From DAHUYF01 sp052143095 (GTDB lineage Bacteria; Pseudomonadota; Alphaproteobacteria; ATCC43930; CGMCC-115725): a stretch of 15,697 nt of DNA. The stretch lies in NCBI GenBank assembly GCA_052143095.1, contig JBKQTR010000329.1:1-15697 (forward strand), written 5' to 3'. This document shows, piece by piece, positions 14,538-15,697 of this stretch (position 1 is its first letter; every line of letters starts with the position of its first letter). The translations under genes were made by a program, and so were the position numbers. The notes beneath the pieces are model-generated. The model saw only the letters and a program-made list of their open reading frames with translations. It did not search any database and was not told the origin of the DNA.

Positions 14538-14578
14538 TTGACAATAACGTTGATATCAACATTATGATCCCATGTCAA
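14538..14578. promoter_or_regulatory. divergent promoter pair with MarR-type operator
   Basis: The rightward -35 TTGACA is at 14538-14543, with -10 candidate TATGAT at 14563-14568 (spacer 19). The leftward -35 TTGACA reads from 14577 to 14572, with -10 TATCAA 17 bases on. Between them GTTGATATCAAC (14549-14560) is a perfect 12-bp palindrome, extended to 22 bp with one mismatch pair (14544-14565). A bound MarR dimer would block both promoters. The rightward transcript would start at or next to the marR ATG (14572), so the mRNA is probably leaderless; the leftward -35 overlaps the marR start codon. Confidence 0.7.
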
Positions 14579-15018
14579 ACCGTAACCACCTGCCCATCGC
14601 CGTCACCCGCGAGATCCGCGACGCCTGCTTCTGCCTCCATGTGCAGCGGGCGGCGCGGTCGCTGGCGCGGCGCTATGACGAGGCGCTGCGGCCGGTGCAG
14701 CTCACCAACGGGCAGTTCTCGCTGCTGATGTCGCTCAATCGCGCCGAGGCGGCGACCATGGGCAACGTCTCGGCGTTGCTCGCCATGGATCGCACGACGC
14801 TCACCGCCAATCTCAAGCCGCTGAAGCGGCGCGGGCTGGTGAACGTGGCGGTTGATCCCGCGGACAAGCGCAGCCGCGTCCTGACCCTGACCGCGGCCGG
14901 CCATCGCCTGCTGGCCGCGGCGCTGCCGCTGTGGCGGGGCGCGCAAGCTGCCACCGAGCGGCTGATCGGCAAATCAACCCCCGATCGCCTGCGGGGCGAT
15001 CTGCTTGCGCTGTCCTGA
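14572..15018 (+). CDS. MarR-family transcriptional regulator
   Basis: This 148-residue winged-helix regulator has the N-terminal dimerisation helix (REIRDACFCLHVQRAARSLA), the helix-turn-helix with LTNGQFSLLMSLNRAEAATM and VSALLAMDRTTLTANLKPLK, and the wing with the RRGLVNVAVDPADKRSRVLT segment typical of MarR. Two Cys near the N-terminus (DACFCLHV) could be a redox or electrophile sensor; this is inference. The ATG has no ribosome binding site, fitting a leaderless mRNA. It is followed after 51 bp by the VOC gene. It probably represses itself, the VOC gene and the divergent DUF899 operon. Confidence 0.92.
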   Translation: MSNRNHLPIAVTREIRDACFCLHVQRAARSLARRYDEALRPVQLTNGQFSLLMSLNRAEAATMGNVSALLAMDRTTLTANLKPLKRRGLVNVAVDPADKRSRVLTLTAAGHRLLAAALPLWRGAQAATERLIGKSTPDRLRGDLLALS

Positions 15019-15069
15019 CGGGACCGCGACCGCCCGACCTATGTTTCACCCTGTGACGGAGGAGAGCCC

Positions 15070-15474
15070 ATGCAAGTCCAACCCTATCTGTTCTTCGACG
15101 GACGCTGCGAGGAGGCCATCGGCTTCTACCGCAAGACGCTGGGCGCCGAGGTGGGGATGCTGATGCGTTTCAAGGACGGCCCCGAGCGCGGCATGGTCCC
15201 GCCGGGCGCCGCGGAGAAGGTGATGCATGCGAGCCTGCGCATCGGCGAGACGACCCTCATGGCGTCCGACGGAAAGTGCCTGGGACAGCCGATGTTCCAG
15301 GGCTTTGCGCTGTCGCTCGATGTACCGAGCGATGCCGAGGCGGAGCGGCTGTTTGCCGCGTTGAGCGATGGCGGGCAAGTGCAGATGCCGTTGACCAAGA
15401 CCTTCTTTGCCTCGAGCTTCGGCATGGTCGCCGACCGCTTCGGCGTCTCCTGGATGGTCATTGCGGGGCGGTGA
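15070..15474 (+). CDS. VOC-family protein, PhnB/YjdN-like
   Basis: This 134-residue vicinal-oxygen-chelate fold protein has the PhnB-type N-terminus QVQPYLFFDGRCEEAIGFYR, the middle KVMHASLRIGETTLMASDG, and the C-terminal FASSFGMVADRFGVSWMVIA. Such proteins are related to glyoxalases and bleomycin-resistance proteins; many PhnB-like members have no known reaction. The start is ATG with GGAGGAG upstream. It is likely cotranscribed with marR. VOC genes next to MarR and DUF899 genes are a familiar association in proteobacteria, from memory. Confidence 0.9.
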   Translation: MQVQPYLFFDGRCEEAIGFYRKTLGAEVGMLMRFKDGPERGMVPPGAAEKVMHASLRIGETTLMASDGKCLGQPMFQGFALSLDVPSDAEAERLFAALSDGGQVQMPLTKTFFASSFGMVADRFGVSWMVIAGR

Positions 15475-15579
15475 GGTGGGGGCCCCGCGCGCGCTCCGGC
15501 ATTCCGCCGAGCGCCCGCCGACAATATTGGGCCGCCGGCGTAAAAGCGACCAGGCCGAAGCCCGATATCCCGGGTCTAG

Positions 15580-15697
15580 GAGTCTGTCCAGATAGCTCTG
15601 GCAATGAGCTGTTTTGTGGAGGATAGCCCTGTCATGTGGCGGTTGCGAGTTTGGTGAGGTTGTGTGCGGTGCAGATCAGCGCCCATTCGGCCTTCAC
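15580..15697 (-). mobile_element. end of an insertion sequence, IS1182-like, cut by the window edge
   Basis: The minus strand enters the window with the codons for KAEWALICTAHNLTKLATAT and a TGA at 15634-15632. This is a typical C-terminus of DDE transposases of the IS1182/IS5-like group. The left terminal inverted repeat probably starts near 15580 (AGTCTGTCCAGATAGC). The other end, the DDE residues and any target duplication lie outside the window, so the exact family and whether it is intact are not known. Between the VOC stop (15474) and the IS end, nothing else is recognised. Confidence 0.75.
15632..15697 (-). CDS. transposase, C-terminal fragment (5' end outside window)
   Basis: Twenty-one codons are visible, ending in a Thr codon and TGA. 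The motif EWALICTAHNLTKLA is a conserved tail of this transposase group. The rest of the gene is beyond the right edge. Confidence 0.75.
   Translation of the reverse strand: MKAEWALICTAHNLTKLATAT

Noticed and set aside
13184..14728. 514-residue plus-strand frame across the second serine hydrolase and DUF899 gene
   Set aside because: It is antisense to two recognisable genes, runs into the marR promoter and marR itself, and has the His/Arg/Ala-rich look of a shadow frame.

Overview
The window is high-GC DNA with alphaproteobacterial character, most likely Hyphomicrobiales or a relative. This is inferred from GC-rich codon use, a GIY-YIG gene beside palindromic repeats, small rhizobial-type hypothetical proteins, and a sequence matching the general-stress (EcfG/RpoE2) promoter consensus. 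There are no rRNA or tRNA genes, no CRISPR array and no intact mobile element. A partial transposase at the right edge looks like the C-terminal end of an IS1182-type element, and a possible gene start behind a long hairpin sits at the left edge.

Left part (1-3.3 kb): a patchwork of small and broken genes. It holds a long palindromic repeat and a small GIY-YIG nuclease gene, a decayed reading frame with a frame change and an in-frame stop (891-1299), a secreted Cys-containing unknown protein (1349-2038), a remnant that resembles the C-terminus of an S1/P1 nuclease (2.1-2.37 kb, minus), a one-pass membrane protein (2375-2788, minus) and a 64-residue unknown protein (3021-3215).

Middle (3.3-8.1 kb): mostly minus strand. 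It has an orphan TAXI-type TRAP solute-binding protein, a Tat-exported class C beta-lactamase-type serine hydrolase whose only well-placed start codon is ATA, and an orphan ParA ATPase coupled by an ATGA overlap to a protein of unknown family. Three consecutive stem-loops lie just upstream of the par pair, followed by a short DUF2786 protein.

Right-centre (8.3-12.4 kb): small proteins (45, 98, 85, 78 and 57 residues), an orphan ModA-like periplasmic binding protein, and a 387-residue protein built from two copies of a Cys-rich domain. The Cys-rich gene has a full EcfG-type promoter match upstream. Two unrelated small proteins in this half, the DUF2786 protein and the 78-residue membrane protein, end in almost the same WAFAWA tail, conserved even at the DNA level.

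Right part (12.5-15.5 kb): a divergent regulatory unit. A MarR-family regulator and a VOC (PhnB-like) protein point right; a DUF899 thioredoxin-like protein and a second serine hydrolase point left. The shared 90-bp interval carries two face-to-face TTGACA elements with a perfect 12-bp palindrome between them, so the MarR protein probably controls both arms. The second serine hydrolase is a pseudogene: a deletion of about 19 bp removed the catalytic-Tyr segment and shifted the frame.

No complete new defence or biosynthetic system is visible. The most interesting leads are the stress-promoter/double Cys-domain gene, the shared C-terminal tail, the structured DNA upstream of the orphan par pair, the ATA start and the compact MarR divergon.
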